DNA of 64,000 nucleotides from Platanthera guangdongensis (GCA_039583875.1 CM077167.1:153343010-153407009), one strand, 5' to 3'. Numbered from the stretch's first letter, positions 23,248-35,932 are shown. Notes: a model not told the origin generated them from the sequence alone. Made by a program: numbers and translations.

Positions 23248-25158
23248 TATAACGCCCCGAAAATTATGTGCGAGTCGGTCGCGAAAAGGGGTTTTGGTGC
23301 TTTTAGGGTACACGGCCTAGGACACGGGCGTGTCCTGACGGTCGTGTCCGACAACACGGGCGTGTCGAGGACACGGGCGTGTGCCAACCCATGTCCCACC
23401 CATGTCCTGATGGGTCGTGTCCGTTGCCGTGGCGGTTACGCGTGACACGCCCCCGAACACGGGCGTGTCGAGGAACCCGACACGGGCGTGTCAGGTCAGA
23501 CACGGGCGTGTAGTGGCCCGTGTGTATTTCTAAGTTCGACGATCGTGCCTGGATCAAGGCACACACCCTTGGACACGGCCATGTGCCAAGCCGTGTTCGG
23601 ACCAGGTCTCGAGAATTTTGTGCAGATCCGAGCCGTTCGTTTTCTTTAATTTAGATCCGATGGCTCAGATGAGTCCCTGCTCTATTTAGGCCGGGAATAG
23701 GAGGTTAATTCCCCATTTTCTCTCCAACATTCTCCTCTTCCAAAGTGAGAGAGAAGAGGAAGAAGAAGGAGGTTTCCGGCCGCCGGCAGAGCATCGGAGC
23801 ACCGTTTCGACATCGGAGAGCGGATCCGTGGAGGGAAGGTCATTGCGAAGAGTTCTAACCGCGTAGTTTTTTCCATGGTGCCAAACGGACCACAAGGGTA
23901 ACGATTCTCAACTTGAGCATTTGAAGCTCTTTCTTTTGCATAGGGAACCCCGCTCCCGCGAGTGTGCGGCGAGTGCGTGGTGTTCCTTGGGGTTGATGTG
24001 AATAGTCCCCCTTGTGTTGCATATAGAGCCCGGAATCGTAAGTACGGGCATAGGCATTGTGTGTGAAGCCTACCCGGACGTGTTTTGTCTGGATCGGTGA
24101 TGTTGCATTTGTTGTGGTTTTGCCAGAGAAGACTCCGTGCTTTGGGTTTTTCGGGATTCTACGCGGTAGATTGCAGTAGGGATCCTTGGAGGTTAGCTTC
24201 AAGGTGCACCCGGAAAACTGAGCGGAAACGTGTTCTGCTAACTTGGCGGTCTGGGAACCGGCCTTGATCATAACTGGGTTATGAGATTGTTTTGGAAAAT
24301 TTGGGATCCGAGAGAAGCTGGGCCCGTGCATAGGACTTAAATTGGACATACGACATGAGCAACGGGCAAGTGGAATTGGACCTAGGCTATGTGGTTCGGT
24401 GCGAGAGACCCGAAGACGGGGACTGGCCGTTGGCATAGTCGGAGCCTTAGACGGTGGTCAGAAAGGCTAAATGCTCACATGTTGTTGCCATCTTGGGGGT
24501 GGTGGTGAATGCACTGATGGGTCAGGGTTCACCATGAATGTGCCCTGAGTGCACGGGGTGTTTGGTCGTGCGAGCCTACACCTATGGCGAATTATAAATG
24601 CGCTATATATATATTTTTGGGCTAATGTTATGCAGGGAAAGAGCATCGCCGTCCCGAGTAAGGGGCGGGGTCGTTATAATTTGGTCGGCTTTAGCTGACC
24701 GTTGCTTTATTTGCCACCGTGTGGTGGTATGTGCTTGCAGGTGCTGCGGAGCCGAGCGCCAAATAGCGGGCTGGAGCTCATGTTGCTGTGCTGGCCCTAG
24801 AAGGCCGTAGAATAGATATCTTTATATTTATCATGTGTGGCCGGCCTGCGAGCCGATGTATGTAAATCACTCTTTATTAAGTGAATATTTGTAAGGCCAT
24901 AAGGCCATGTACCCGTTTCTGTGTATTTGGGGTTTCATTCCTGTTTTTGGTAGCAGTGGACATTCATATTGATGGATTTAATTTTGGGTTCTTTCAACTT
25001 TAAAAACTTCCGCTAGAATGCTCTGTGATTAGGACGAGTAGTCTTAATTGGTTGGTTTGATTATTCATTTAGTAACCCTTCCGACTGTCTGTGGTATATG
25101 GCGTCGGGTTCCAGCTGGACCTTCTGTTACATGTCATGCGACGGATGGGGGTGTTACA
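23248..25158 (+). repeat. 5' LTR of the gypsy element
   Basis: The LTR spans 1911 bases from TATAACGCCCCGAAAATTAT to GGTGTTACA. Plant gypsy LTRs commonly start TGTAACACCCCG, so the left end carries a change in its TG. Its U3 region contains an array of ACACGGGCGTGT motifs (23330-23600). The right boundary is fixed by the primer site that follows. No second LTR is visible. Confidence 0.7.
23328..23600 (+). repeat. ACACGGGCGTGT near-palindrome array in gypsy LTR
   Basis: Six clear copies of ACACGGGCGTGT and a few variants (for example ACACGGCCATGT) occur in about 270 bases. The arms ACACG and CGTGT are complementary around a GG centre. Confidence 0.8.
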
Positions 25159-25161
25159 ATT

Positions 25162-25172
25162 TGGTGTCAGAC
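25162..25172 (+). other. Primer binding site of the gypsy element
   Basis: TGGTGTCAGAC lies three bases after the LTR end. It is a variant of the initiator Met tRNA complement; the displaced copy at 23020 has TGGTATCAGAC, one base closer to the consensus. Confidence 0.6.
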
Positions 25173-25478
25173 TTCTGGTTACGGTCATGCTTAAATGAAT
25201 TCGTGGGCGAATTCTTTTAAGGGGTGGTGAGCACATGTGTGCGTCATCGTTATAACATCAAAAAGAACCCATGAATGTCCACTTAGGAATGAAAAATATA
25301 CTTTTTTGGTGGAACCTGAGTGTTCCAATGATTGCTTTTAGCAATTTGTTTGTCGTCTAATCGTGTGTCTTTGATACTATAGGCAGCTGGGAGCGATGCT
25401 GGTCAGTCAGAGCGTCTGTAATCAGCGGAAAGTTGTGCACCAAGGGACGTGCCTGCTACACCTCCTTCAGCGGAAACC

Positions 25479-26534
25479 ATGGGGATGGTGGCTGAGGCAA
25501 TGTTCGCAATGATAAATTCCCAACCTGCAGGGCAAATGCATCGCACACCTCCTGCGAATGAGCAAGAACCGGTTAGGGCGGCAGAGCCGAGAGTGGTGGA
25601 ACGCGCAGCAGTTGAGTTAGTAGAGCCGAGGAGAACTACGGAGAGGCAGCTAAAGCATGTGATGGGCTTTAATCCTCCGAGGTTTAATGGGGTTGGAACG
25701 CCAACTCAAGCTGAGGACTGGCTCTCTTCCATAAAGAGGGTGTTGACGGCCACAATGACTGAGGAGTGGCAGAAGACCACCATAGCGACTTTTCTTTTGG
25801 AGGGTGAAGCGAGGCTGTGGTGGGACGAGATGCAGTTTCATCTTCTAGTTGGAAGGCAACTTGCGGATGTGCCGATGGAGGAATTTTCAAGATTGTTCCT
25901 AGCCAGATTTGTACCCTCTGCTCAGAAGTTGGAGTTGGAGAATCAATTTCTTGGGTTGACTCAGGGATCCAGAAGCGTGGACGAATATCTGCATGAGTTC
26001 ACACGGTTGGGTCGTTATGCTGGTGTTATGTTTACAGAAGAAGAGAGGAAGACCAACCGATTCTATGAGGGTCTTCACGGCGATTTACAGTTACTCCTTG
26101 CTGGGCCTAAGGCGCAGGGCTTCCTAGCCTTGGTCAATTCGGCCCGATCGTTGGAAAAGGTTGCGAAGAAAGTTCAAGAGAAGAAGGACCCAGGAGAAAG
26201 GAAGACCGAGTTCAAGGTGCCACATAATAAGACAGCTTTCCGCAGGTGGAACAAGAAGCGGAGGACTTCGTACTCAGCCCCTTCGGCTGATGTGTAAGGG
26301 GCAACTACAAGTCGAGTCCCCGGAGCTTGCTACAACTGCGGGAAGACATGGCATTTTGCTCGGGAGTGTTGGAGCGGACGTTCAAAGTCCGAGAGGAGAC
26401 CTGGAGCAACTTATGAGGAGAAAGGGAAGGCGGTGGAGTCAACCGCATCCCATCATGCTCCAGCCCAGCCTAGAGTCTACAACCTTGGTCTGCAGGAGGT
26501 CATAAAGCAAACGGACGTGGTGACAGGTATGAGT
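25479..26534 (+). pseudogene. Gypsy gag with a stop before the zinc knuckle
   Basis: Gag packages the element RNA. I chose the ATG at 25479; the frame is open from 25449. The retrotransposon gag core (Retrotrans_gag type) is clear: HVMGFNPPRFNG, WQKTTIATFLLEGEARLWWD, FSRLFLARFVPSAQKLELEN and FLGLTQGSRSVDEYLHEFTR. A TAA at 26295-26297 interrupts the frame just before the zinc knuckle, which follows in the same frame as CYNCGKTWHFAREC (CX2CX4HX4C). A second in-frame TAA at 26535-26537 separates it from the protease. Gag and pol share one frame, so an intact copy would make a single polyprotein. Confidence 0.85.
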
Positions 26535-26537
26535 TAA

Positions 26538-28536
26538 ATTACAGTGGTTTTAACTTTTATAGTTGTTACCTTTGTATTTGTTAGCTTACGTTTGCCAGTG
26601 CTAGGCTTTGTGTTAATTTTTGGGTTTCCGGCAAGAGCCCTTTTTGATACAGGAGCATCACATTCCTTCTTGTCTGAAAAATTCGTATCGCGCATCGGAG
26701 TTCCATTCTGGATGGAAGAAAACAAGTTGGATGTGTTGTTGCCTAATGGGTGCTCCATGCGTGCGGATAGGATTTGTGTTGTGAAGATTCGAATTGGAGA
26801 TCGGGAGTTTGATTTGCGGGCGTTGATTCTACCATTGATGGAGTTCGACGTAATTTTCGGTATGGATTGGCTCTCGGAGCAAAGTGCATGTATTGATTGC
26901 AGCCGTAAAGAAGTCAAGTTGGGTCTGGACACTGATCGAGAGACTACTTTTGCGGGCATGAAGGGGTCAGGGAAAGTTCTGGTGCCAGCCCTTCAGATGT
27001 TCAAGGTAGTTCGGTCTGGGGCAGAACTATATGTCACTCTAGTGCAAACTTCGACGCCTAAGCCTAGTTTGGACAGCATCCCAGTTGTGTCCGAGTATCC
27101 TGATGTGTTTCCAGAAGATCTCCCAGGAGCCCCTCCTCAGTGGGAGATAGACCTTACTATAGAGCTGATACCGGGTGCCAAACCGGTGTCACGCTCCCCC
27201 TATCGGATAGCCCCAGGAGAAATGGCAGAATTGAAGGTGCAACTACAGGAGTTGCTAGAGCAAGGTTATGTGCGTCCAAGTTCGTCGCCTTGGAGCGCAG
27301 CAGTACTCTTTGTTAAGAAGAAAGATGGGAGCTTGCGGCTTTGTATCGATTACCGGGAATTGAACAAGCTTACGGAGAAGAATAAGTATGCTATTCCCAG
27401 GATTGACAATTTGTTTGATCAGTTGGTTGGGTCAACTGTATATTCGAAGTTAGATCTGAAGTCCGGTTACTATCAGTTGAGGATAAAGGAGAGCGACATC
27501 CCAAAGACAGCATTCAGTACGCGGTTTGGGCATTACGAGTTCACGGTCATGCCATTTGGGTTGACAAATGCGCCATCCGTGTTTATGGATCTGATGAATA
27601 GGACGTTCAGAGAATACCTGGATCATTTCGTGATAGTATTCATCGATGATATTCTAGTGTATTCGCGGTGCGAGGAGGACCACTACAAGCATTTACACAT
27701 GGTGTTGGAGACATTGAGGAAAAGTCAGTTATATGCAAAGTTCTCCAAGTGTGAATTCTGGTTATCCTCGATAGCGTTCCTTGGTCATGTTGTCAGTGGA
27801 GAAGGAATAGCTGTGGATCCGGCGAAGATAGCGGCGATACGGGAGTGGCCTACTTTGACTACGTGGCAGAAGTCCGGAGTTTTCTGGGCTTGCTGGCTAC
27901 TACAGGCGCTTCGTAGAGAACTTCTCGCGGATAGCACTACCACTCACGACGTTGACAAGAAAGGATCAGAAGTTTGTGTGGTCTCCGGAGTGCGAACAGG
28001 CTTTTGAAGAGTTAAAGAGGCGGTTAACCACGACGCCTATTTTATGTTCGCCAAGTGGAACCGAAGGGTTTGAGATTTATAGTGATGCTTCGGGCAGTGG
28101 TTTGGGCTGTATCCTGCTACAGCATGGGAGAGTGATAGCTTATGGTTCACGACAACTAAAGGTTCACGAGAGGAATTATCCGGTCCATGACTTAGAGTTA
28201 GCCGCCGTGATATTTGCTCTAAAGCTTGGAGGCACTATCTGTACGGTGTGAAGGTCGATATTTACACCGATCATAAGAGTTTGAAGTACCTGTTGGACCA
28301 AAGGATTTGAAATGAGGCAGCGGAGTGGATGGAGTTCTTAGGGTACTACCCTTCAAGATACACTATGTGCCTAGAAAGGGAAATGCAGTGGCGGATGCGT
28401 TGAGTCGTAAGATTCCCGCACAAGCCAATTGGTTATCGGTACATGATGAGAGATTGGTCCAAGAGTTGGAGGCATTGGAGATATCTTGTGTCGATAAGCA
28501 GTCTAGTGCCGAGGCGAAACTATTTTGGACAGAGGT
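26538..28536 (+). pseudogene. Gypsy pol (protease, RT, RNase H), frameshifted and truncated
   Basis: The protease active site is [16 protein letters not shown] near 26635. The RT follows with [54 protein letters not shown] and the catalytic FIDDILVYS near 27640. At about 27870 a one-base loss, with another near 27890, shifts the frame in the connection segment. RNase H continues in the new frames with [17 protein letters not shown] and, after 28325, VADALSRK. The coding sequence stops at 28536 where the LTR of copy C begins. The integrase is absent. Confidence 0.88.
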
Positions 28537-28680
28537 TGTTGGGTACATTGGTCAAATGTACCTGATTTGAAGAAGCCTCACCTAACTCAATGATATACAT
28601 CATAGTGTATTTGATGTTTGTTTGAGTTACTTATGCAGGTTAGGAATACACTGGACTGAAGCTAAAAATTCTAAGTCCAT

Positions 28681-29612
28681 GTGTCGACACCCAGAGGGAA
28701 AGTGTCGACACTTGAGAAAGCTTGTGTCGACACCCAGACAAGCAGTGTCGACACTTGGAGTCATTGTGTCGACACCTGGGAAGAAGAGTCGACACCAGTC
28801 AGAAAGTGTCGACACTTGGAGCTGTGTCGACACTCAGTGTAGAAGAATGCAGAAAAGCTGTGTCGACACTTAGCAGAAGTGTCGACACCTAGAAGAGCTG
28901 AGTCAACACCAGAAAGTGTCGACACTTGAAGTAAGTGTCGACACTCAGCAAAAGTCTGCAGAATCTAAGTACAAGTGTCGACACTCAACACAATGTGTCG
29001 ACACTATGCAGAAGAGTCAGCACTTGAAAGTAAGTGTCGACACCCAGCACAATGTGTCGACACTTAGCTAAAGACTCAGTATTTGAAGAATGTGTCGACA
29101 CTCAGCACAATGTGTCGACACACAACCAGAAGAGTCAACACTTGAAGAAAGTGTCGACACTCAGCACAATGTGTCGACACTTAGTTGAAGACTCTACACT
29201 TGAAGAAAGTGTCGACACAAGGAGCTGTGTCGACACTTAGCAGAGAACAGAAAGTTTACAAAATATTCTAAGTACAAGTGTCGACACTAAGGGAATGTGT
29301 CGACACTCAGCTGAAGGAACAAATTGAAGACTTGTGTCGACACCAAGAAGCAGTGTCGACACTTGACAGTTTCAACACATGAAGATGTGTCGACACAAAG
29401 GAGATGTGTCGACACTTAGAAGAATACAGTTAAAGAATGAAGTACAAGTACTTGTGTCGACACTCAATTTCAGTGTCGACACATGCAGAATATCTGTGTC
29501 GAGACATACAAGGAATTGTGTCGACACCTTGTAGACTTGTGTCGACACTTACACAACATGTGTCGACACTTGGCTATAAGTGTCGACACTTAAGAACAGA
29601 AAGTCTCGACAC
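28681..29612 (+). repeat. GTGTCGACAC palindrome array in LTR of copy C
   Basis: Perfect 10-bp palindromes recur roughly every 25-35 bases, often extended to AAGTGTCGACACTT. A few variants such as GTGTCGAGAC occur near the 3' end of the array. Spacer sequences are unlike each other. Confidence 0.95.
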
Positions 29613-29745
29613 TATCTGACAGTTAGAGAATTTCAAGAAGTGACTGGTTGACATGACAGCTGCCGATCCAGCCGGTCTACATCAACTGTCAGAGAAGTCA
29701 GAAGTCTGTTATGAACCGGACCAGCCGGTTACCATGAAGGAAGCC

Positions 29746-29753
29746 TATAAATA
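29746..29753 (+). promoter_or_regulatory. LTR TATA box (copy C)
   Basis: TATAAATA lies in GAAGCCTATAAATAGGCACC, about 20 bases after an AACCGG/CCGGTT inverted pair (29714-29731) and about 130 bases after the palindrome array. The same arrangement occurs in both LTRs of copy E. Confidence 0.75.
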
Positions 29754-30614
29754 GGCACCCATAGTTTACAGAAAGAGATAGAAGGTTTGTTCAATAATCA
29801 TTACATGTTGTGAGAATATTTGAAGTGGTTGATCAGATTAATTCAAGAAGTGATACATGAGGATCAACACAAGAAGATCAGGCAGTCCAACTGCAGATCT
29901 AAGAAGTTGGAGAGAGAGAGCTCCAACCAAGATTCAGTCTTTGGAACTAAGGCTGAGAAGAAGAATTCAGAGTCATCTGGATTTCAAGAAGCAGAAGATT
30001 CAGAGACTAATTCAGTTCTACTCAAGAAGCTTTGAAGAAAGCTAAGTCAGTTTGGATCAAGCTGAGTTCTTCCAAGAACTCTTCAAGAACTCTCAAACTC
30101 CTCTCATCTTTTCTGAGTTGTAGAGTTAGCATTTGTATTTCTATTTTAACTTGTAAGATCCATTGGATCTGAGTGATTGTAAGCCTATTTTATAAAGGCT
30201 GAGGGTAGGGCTTGTTGCCTGAGTGTAGGAGTTGAAGAACTCTGAGTGTAGGCCTTAATTGGCTGAGTGTAGGCCTGGGTGGCTGAGTGTAGCCTTTTGG
30301 CTGAGTGTAAGGCTTTGGGCCTGAGGTAGGAACCTAGTTTGGGTTCTGAGTTAGTGGAGAAGTTTGGCCAAATCTAGTACACTGCTAGATAGGCGAAGGG
30401 GAAAGTGGATGTACCCAAAGATTGGGGAACCACTATAAAATTAGTGTGTCTTCTGTGCTGTGCTGTGCTGTGAATTGACTGTTTGATTTCTGTAATTGCT
30501 GTTAGCTGTAGTAATCTGTGAAATAACTGTTGTGCTGCCAACAAAGTTTTTAAAAGGTTTAGGTCACCTATTCACCCCCCCCCCTCTAGGTGTTTAGGTA
30601 CCATATCTTTCAAG

Positions 30615-30630
30615 TGGTATCAGAGCCAGG
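30615..30630 (+). other. Primer binding site, initiator Met tRNA (copy C)
   Basis: TGGTATCAGAGCCAGG is a consensus complement of the 3' end of plant initiator Met tRNA and starts three bases after the LTR. Confidence 0.9.
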
Positions 30631-30714
30631 TCCTCAAAAAGGACTAACTGTCTGAGGAGATCCAGTTTGGCAGATTCAGTATAAGTGAGGAAACAGTTTC
30701 AAGAAATCAAGAAC

Positions 30715-32755
30715 ATGGGGTCTTCAGAGAATCACAAGGAATTGGGTTCAATGAAACTACCCATATGCAGAAAGAGATTTTTGAATCTGGAAAGAAAGGG
30801 TAAGGCTGTTCATGGAGGCCTCTGACCCAGTAGGATCTACATCACAGTCAAGGAAGGGCCTTATGTGCCCATGAAGATTTCAGTCTTGGATGCTACACAG
30901 AGGACTCCAAAGGATTTTCTGAGATGACCAAGGATGAGATTGTCCTAGCTACAATGGACAAAAGGGCACAAAACATCAATAGTTAGTGCAATTGATGATG
31001 CAACCTTCCAGAACCTTATTCACTGTAAAACAGCAAAAGAAATGTGGATACCCTCATTGTCTCATGGAAGGTTCTGAAGAAGTAAGACAAGATAGGAAAT
31101 CTTTGCTTAATCAAGAATATGAGAGCTTTAGGCAAGGAAGAGGAGATAGCATCACTGAATGCTACAAGAAGTTTTACAGAATTGTTAATGAACTCATGTC
31201 ATATGGAAGAGAGTTCACAAACTATGAATTGAATGATAAGTTCTTAAGGTCCCTACCAAGATTGGGACACTAAGATCTGTGCCATCAGAGAAATGGCAAA
31301 GTTGGGAGAAATTCCTCCTCCCACACTGTTTGGCAAGTTGTTATCTTATGAGATGCAATTGTCAGTAAGAAAAGAGGAGGAAAGTCAACAAGGACTGAAC
31401 ACAGGGAAAGGACTGTTGCCTTTAAGTCAGAAGTACCTAGAAAGAACAGGACTAAGTCATCAACTCCTCCTCCAGAGGTAGTTGAATCAGAATCTGAAGA
31501 GTCTGTTAGCACTAAATCTACAAGCAGTGAAAGTGATGAAGATTTTGCTGCATTTCACCAGACATTTTCAGAAATTCCTTAAGAAGAAACAGTGGAGGTC
31601 CAGACCTTCATATTCCAAAGGAAAGAAGTCCAGTATCAGGAGAAGAAGCCTTCAAAGAAGGACAAGAAAAGGACAAAGACTAGCAAGCAACTGGTCTAAG
31701 ATTGTGTGTTACTGCTGCAATAGACAGGGTCATGTAATTGCAGATTGTCCTGAAAGAAGGAAAGAATCCAGTGACAAAAAGAAACTCACTTCAAAGGAAA
31801 GAAGGAGAAGTCCTTTGTTGCAAAGAATGAGAAGACTCTTTCAGACATTTCTTCTTCAGACACTGAGACAGATGCTGAAGCCTACATAGGGCTATTTGCT
31901 GAAGAAGAAGAAGAGTTTATGCAGATCATGGAATCTATCTATGAGCAAGAAGACTGCCAGTGCCAAGGACTGATGGCTTTGACTGAAAGTACCAAAAACC
32001 TGGAGCAGCCAGGACCCAGTCAGGTACAAGGTTTAACTCAAAGTTCTGATTCCAGTTCTAGTTCAGAGTCAGATTCATCTTCATCAAGTGATGGAAGTGT
32101 TTCTGAATCTGAGGGAGATATTCATCAGCTCTTAGATGAATATAAGGTACTGTTGCAAGCCTATAAGAAAAGCAAGATCCTAGCCAAAAGTCAGGCAAAG
32201 GAGATTGCTGATCTCAAGGCAGCTGCAACAGATTTTGAAAAGAATTATGATCAAAAACTAATGAGGTAGCCAGGCTGAAACACATTACTGTGATTCAGAT
32301 GGGAACTATCACATTTAAGAATGATCAAATTAAGAAACTGGAGATTAATCTTCAGAAGGAGAAAGAGCTAGTAGCTAGGTTTTCAAAACCTAAATCAGTG
32401 CTACCCTTGATTGATGATTTTGTTCATCATAAAGGAAAGACTGGACTGGGTTTTGTTAATCCAGCTAGGACTGTTCAGGATCAGTCCAAGTCCAAGGGCA
32501 AAGCCCCAACATTCAACAAGACTGCTGTAGTTAAGACAGCTAAGTCTGTACCTAAGCAAAGGTACAACAAATTTGAATGTTGGTGCTGTGGCAAGGTTGG
32601 CCACTTTGCTTTGGATTGTTGGCACAATGCCAGTGCCAAGTTGAGTAGCAAGTTACCTGTTGGAAAGACAGCAGGTAGCTATGTCAAATTGCAAACTAAC
32701 AATCACCAAGGACCCAAGTTTACTTTGGGTTCTAAGGTTCATTATTTGTTTTGCA
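30715..32755 (+). pseudogene. Gag of copy C, many one-base indels
   Basis: The start ATG at 30715 corresponds to that of copy E (MGSSENHKELGSMKLPICRK). Core gag pieces are open at 30986-31273 (MEGSEEVRQDRKSLLNQEYE). The first zinc knuckle is CYCCNRQGHVIADC near 31710, the second CWCCGKVGHFALDC near 32575. Between them are an acidic serine-rich region and a coiled-coil-like segment. Frame changes at each of many short homopolymers break it. The TAA found before pol in copy E is lost here by deletion of one A (near 32743). The breaks may be consensus errors next to the assembly gap rather than true mutations. Confidence 0.8.
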
Positions 32756-35700
32756 GGTGAATCCAAGTGGCCATACCCCTACATGGTACTTGGATAGTGG
32801 ATGTTCCAGACACATGACTGGAACTAGGGGACTACTGAAGGACTACATCCCAATCAAAAATGGTCCAAAGGTGACCTTTGGTGGTTCTGAAAAAGGAATC
32901 ATCAAAGGGTTTGGTAACATTTCTTCTAACCTTGTTACCATTACTCAAGTGGCTTATGTTAAAGGTTTGAAACACAACCTCATTAGTATAAGTCAATTAA
33001 GTGATGTAGGGTATGACATCTCATTTGTTAAAAATGGTTGTCATATCAAGAGGTCAAGTGATCAAGAGATCATTTTGACAGGATATAGAAAGAGAAATGT
33101 CTACTGCTTAGACATTATGGTTGAGAACAATAGTTCTCCAGTTTGTCTTGTAGCTGATGAGACAGTCTCTCAATGTGTCAAATGGCACAAGAGCTTGCTC
33201 ATCTTAATTACAAGACTATTGGCAAACTCTTTAGTAAAGAGTTAGTGAGGAATGGTCCTCAAGTTAAGTGTGTCAAAGATGGCATTTGCTCAGCTTGTCA
33301 AAAGGGCAAGCAGACTAAATCCACCTTTAGAAGCTTAGACAACAAAGATGCTGTGAGGTGTTTATACCTCTTGCATATGGATCTATTTGGTCCAATGCCA
33401 GTTCACAGCTTAGGTAGGAAGGTCTACACCTTTGTAGTTGTTGATGACTACTCAAGGTTTTCCTGGGTGTTCTTCTTAAAGCAGAAATCTGAAACACCTA
33501 GTGTCTTCTATAGTTTTGTTAAGCAAATTCAGAATGAATTGAACTGTACAGTGGTCAAAATTAGAAGTGACCATGGTACAGAGTTTCAGTCTGAAAGCAT
33601 GACAAAGCTGTGAAGACTATGGATATTTCAAGAATTCTCTTCACCTAGAACACCTCAGCAAAATGGCATTGCTGAAAGGAAAAATAGACCTTGATAGAGG
33701 CTGGTAGAACCCTATTAAGTGATTCATCACTGCCAGAATATTTCTGGGCTGAAGCAGTTAACACTGCATGCCATGTGATAAATAGGGCTACCATCACTAA
33801 AAGGTTAAACAAGACCCCTATGAAGTAGTGAAAGGCAGGAACCAAATCTATCCTATTTTAGGATCTTTTGGTTGTAAATGCTTCATACTTAACAATGGGA
33901 AGTCTTACTTAACTAAGTTTGCTGCCAGTCCCAAGAGGGAGTGTTTGTTGGGTACAGCAATAATAGTAAGGCTTATAGAGTCTACAACTTGACCACACAA
34001 GTTGTAGAGGAGTCTGTGCATGTAGTTTTTGATGAAACACAACTAATTAACAATGAGTTGTCTAGTAGTGTGTGCAGCCCTACAGGTCTTACTAAGAAGA
34101 TGGACAAGCTAACCATAGAAGATGTACCTGCTGCAAGACAGCAAGTAGAAGAAGATGGCTTATGTCCAGGGGGAGAACTACATGTACAGAGAGCTGAAGA
34201 AGTACAAGGAACTCAGCTTGATGAAGATGCTGAAGAAGTTCAACCAGAAGTAAGGATGCCTCCAGCCAACAGGCATCTAAGAGATCATCCAGTAGAGCTG
34301 ATCATTGGAGATCCAAGACAAGGTGTTCAGACAAGGAGCAGAAATCAGAATGCTGTAGTATATTCAAGTTTTCTGTCTCAAATAGAACCAAAGAAATTTG
34401 AAGAAGCTATACAGATCCACAGTGGACTGAAGCAATGCAGGAGGAGCTTAATCAGTTCAAAAGATGCAAGGTTTGGGATCTGGTTCCTAAGCCAAAGATC
34501 ACAATGTGATAGGAACAAAGTGGATCTACAGGAACAAGTTAGATGAACAAGGTGTCATCATTAAGAATAAGCAAGACTGGTTGCAAAAGGATATAGGCAA
34601 GAAGAAGGTATTGATTTTGATCAAACCTTTGCTCCAGTAGCCAGACTGGAAGCCATAAGGATGTTCTTGGCCTATGCAACCTACCAAGGATTCAAAGTAT
34701 ACCAAATGGATGTGAAGTCAGCATTCCTTAATGGTAATTTAAAGAAGAAGTATATGTGGAGCAGCCTTCAGGTTTTGTTGATCCTACTCTTCCACATTAT
34801 GTCTATAGACTTAGAAAGCATTGTATGGGTTAAAGCAAGCTCCTAGAGCTTGGTATGAAACCCTATCTAGTTTCCTCATTGAGAACAAGTTCACAAGGGG
34901 GAAAATAGATAAGACTCTATTCCTTAGGGAATCTAGAGGCAAAGTAATACTTGTCCAAATATATGTAGATGACATTATATTTGGGTCTACTGAAAGTAGC
35001 CTTTGCAAAAAGTTTGCAAAGCTTATGCAGAGTCAATTTGAAATGAGTAGTATGGGAGAACTGAAGTTTTTCTTGGGTCTCCAAGTTAAACAGACTGAAG
35101 TGGCTTGTCCATATGTCAGTCAAAGTTCACCCTAGAACTCATAAGGAAATATGGTATGGATTCATCCAGTACCATGAAGACTCCTATGGGGTCAAGTATG
35201 TCTCTAAGCAAGGATGATGCAGGGAAACCTGTAGATGAAACCTTGTATAGAGGGATAGTTGGCTCCCTACTATACTTGACTGCAAGTAGGCCTGACATTA
35301 TGTATGCTACATGTGTTTGTGCCAGGTATCAAGCCTGCCCCAAAGAGTCTCACTTGACTGCAGTCAAGAGAATCTTGAGATATCTAAAGGGCACACCCTA
35401 TCTAGGCCTTGGTACCCTAGGAATGGAGATTTTGATCTAACAGGCTATTCAGATGCAGACTTTGCAGGATGCAAAGAAGATAGAAAGAGCACTACTGGAT
35501 CCTGTCAATTCCTAGGTGGAAGACTCATTTCATGGAGTAGTAAGAAGCAAACCAGTGTGGCCATCTCCACAGCTGAGTCAGAATATGTAGCTGCAGGAAG
35601 TTGCTGTGCTCAACTTCTGTGGATTCAACATCAGCTAGAAGACTATGGATGTCAGGTAAGTAGAACTCCACTTTATTGTGATTCTACTAGTGCTATTTCA

Positions 35701-35901
35701 ATAGCTAATAACCCTGTATCACATAGTAGAACTAAACATATTGAGATTAAATATCACTTTCTTAGGGAGCATGTAGAAAGAATGATATTGCACTTGAATA
35801 TGTTAAACTGATAATCAGATAGCTGATATTTCACTAAGCCCTTAGAAGAAGCTAAGTTTAATAGGTTCAAAATTGAACTAGGTATGATAAACTTAGATTA
35901 A
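32756..35901 (+). pseudogene. Pol of copy C, many one-base indels
   Basis: All domains are present in order and closely match the intact pol of copy E. Protease: [13 protein letters not shown] near 32790. Integrase: [32 protein letters not shown] (33173-33613), with NGIAERKN after a frameshift. [14 protein letters not shown] near 34700 and YVDD at about 34970. RNase [11 protein letters not shown] near 35445, then SAISIANN and HIEIKYHF. The end is the TAA at 35899-35901. At least ten frame changes are visible, nearly all losses of one base in a short run. Confidence 0.88.
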
Positions 35902-35932
35902 GTATACAGAACAAAATTTGGCTAAGTAAAAG

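Larger units (their letters stand above)
23248..28536 (+). mobile_element. Ty3/gypsy retrotransposon, 3' part missing
   Basis: The order is LTR (23248-25158), primer site, leader, gag, protease, RT and RNase H, which is the Ty3/gypsy order. The element is cut at 28536, before the integrase, by the LTR of copia copy C. LTR style (starting TATAACGCCCCG, ending GTGTTACA) and the protease/RT sequence suggest a chromovirus of the Tekay/Del group. That assignment is tentative because the integrase and any chromodomain are absent. The reading frame carries in-frame stops and two small deletions. Confidence 0.85.
28537..30612 (+). repeat. 5' LTR of copy C
   Basis: The LTR runs from TGTTGGGTACATTGG to CATATCTTTCA, 2076 bases, followed by the primer site. 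It holds about thirty GTGTCGACAC palindromes (28681-29612), a TATA box at 29746-29753 in GCCTATAAATAGGC, a CTGAGTGTAGG minisatellite at about 30200-30340 and the block CTATTCACCCCCCCCC. It closely matches the LTRs of copy E. Confidence 0.9.

Noticed and set aside
23303..24810. Open frames inside the gypsy LTR on both strands
   Set aside because: GC-rich LTR sequence with palindromic motifs; no domain and no conservation that I can see.
28622..29619. Open frames reading Val-Asp-Thr and Cys-Arg-His repeats
   Set aside because: They are translations of the GTGTCGACAC array in LTRs (also near 42557-43483 and 53539-54419) and appear on both strands.
30609..30632. tRNA gene fragment
   Set aside because: The match to initiator Met tRNA is only the primer complement next to an LTR; no cloverleaf is present.
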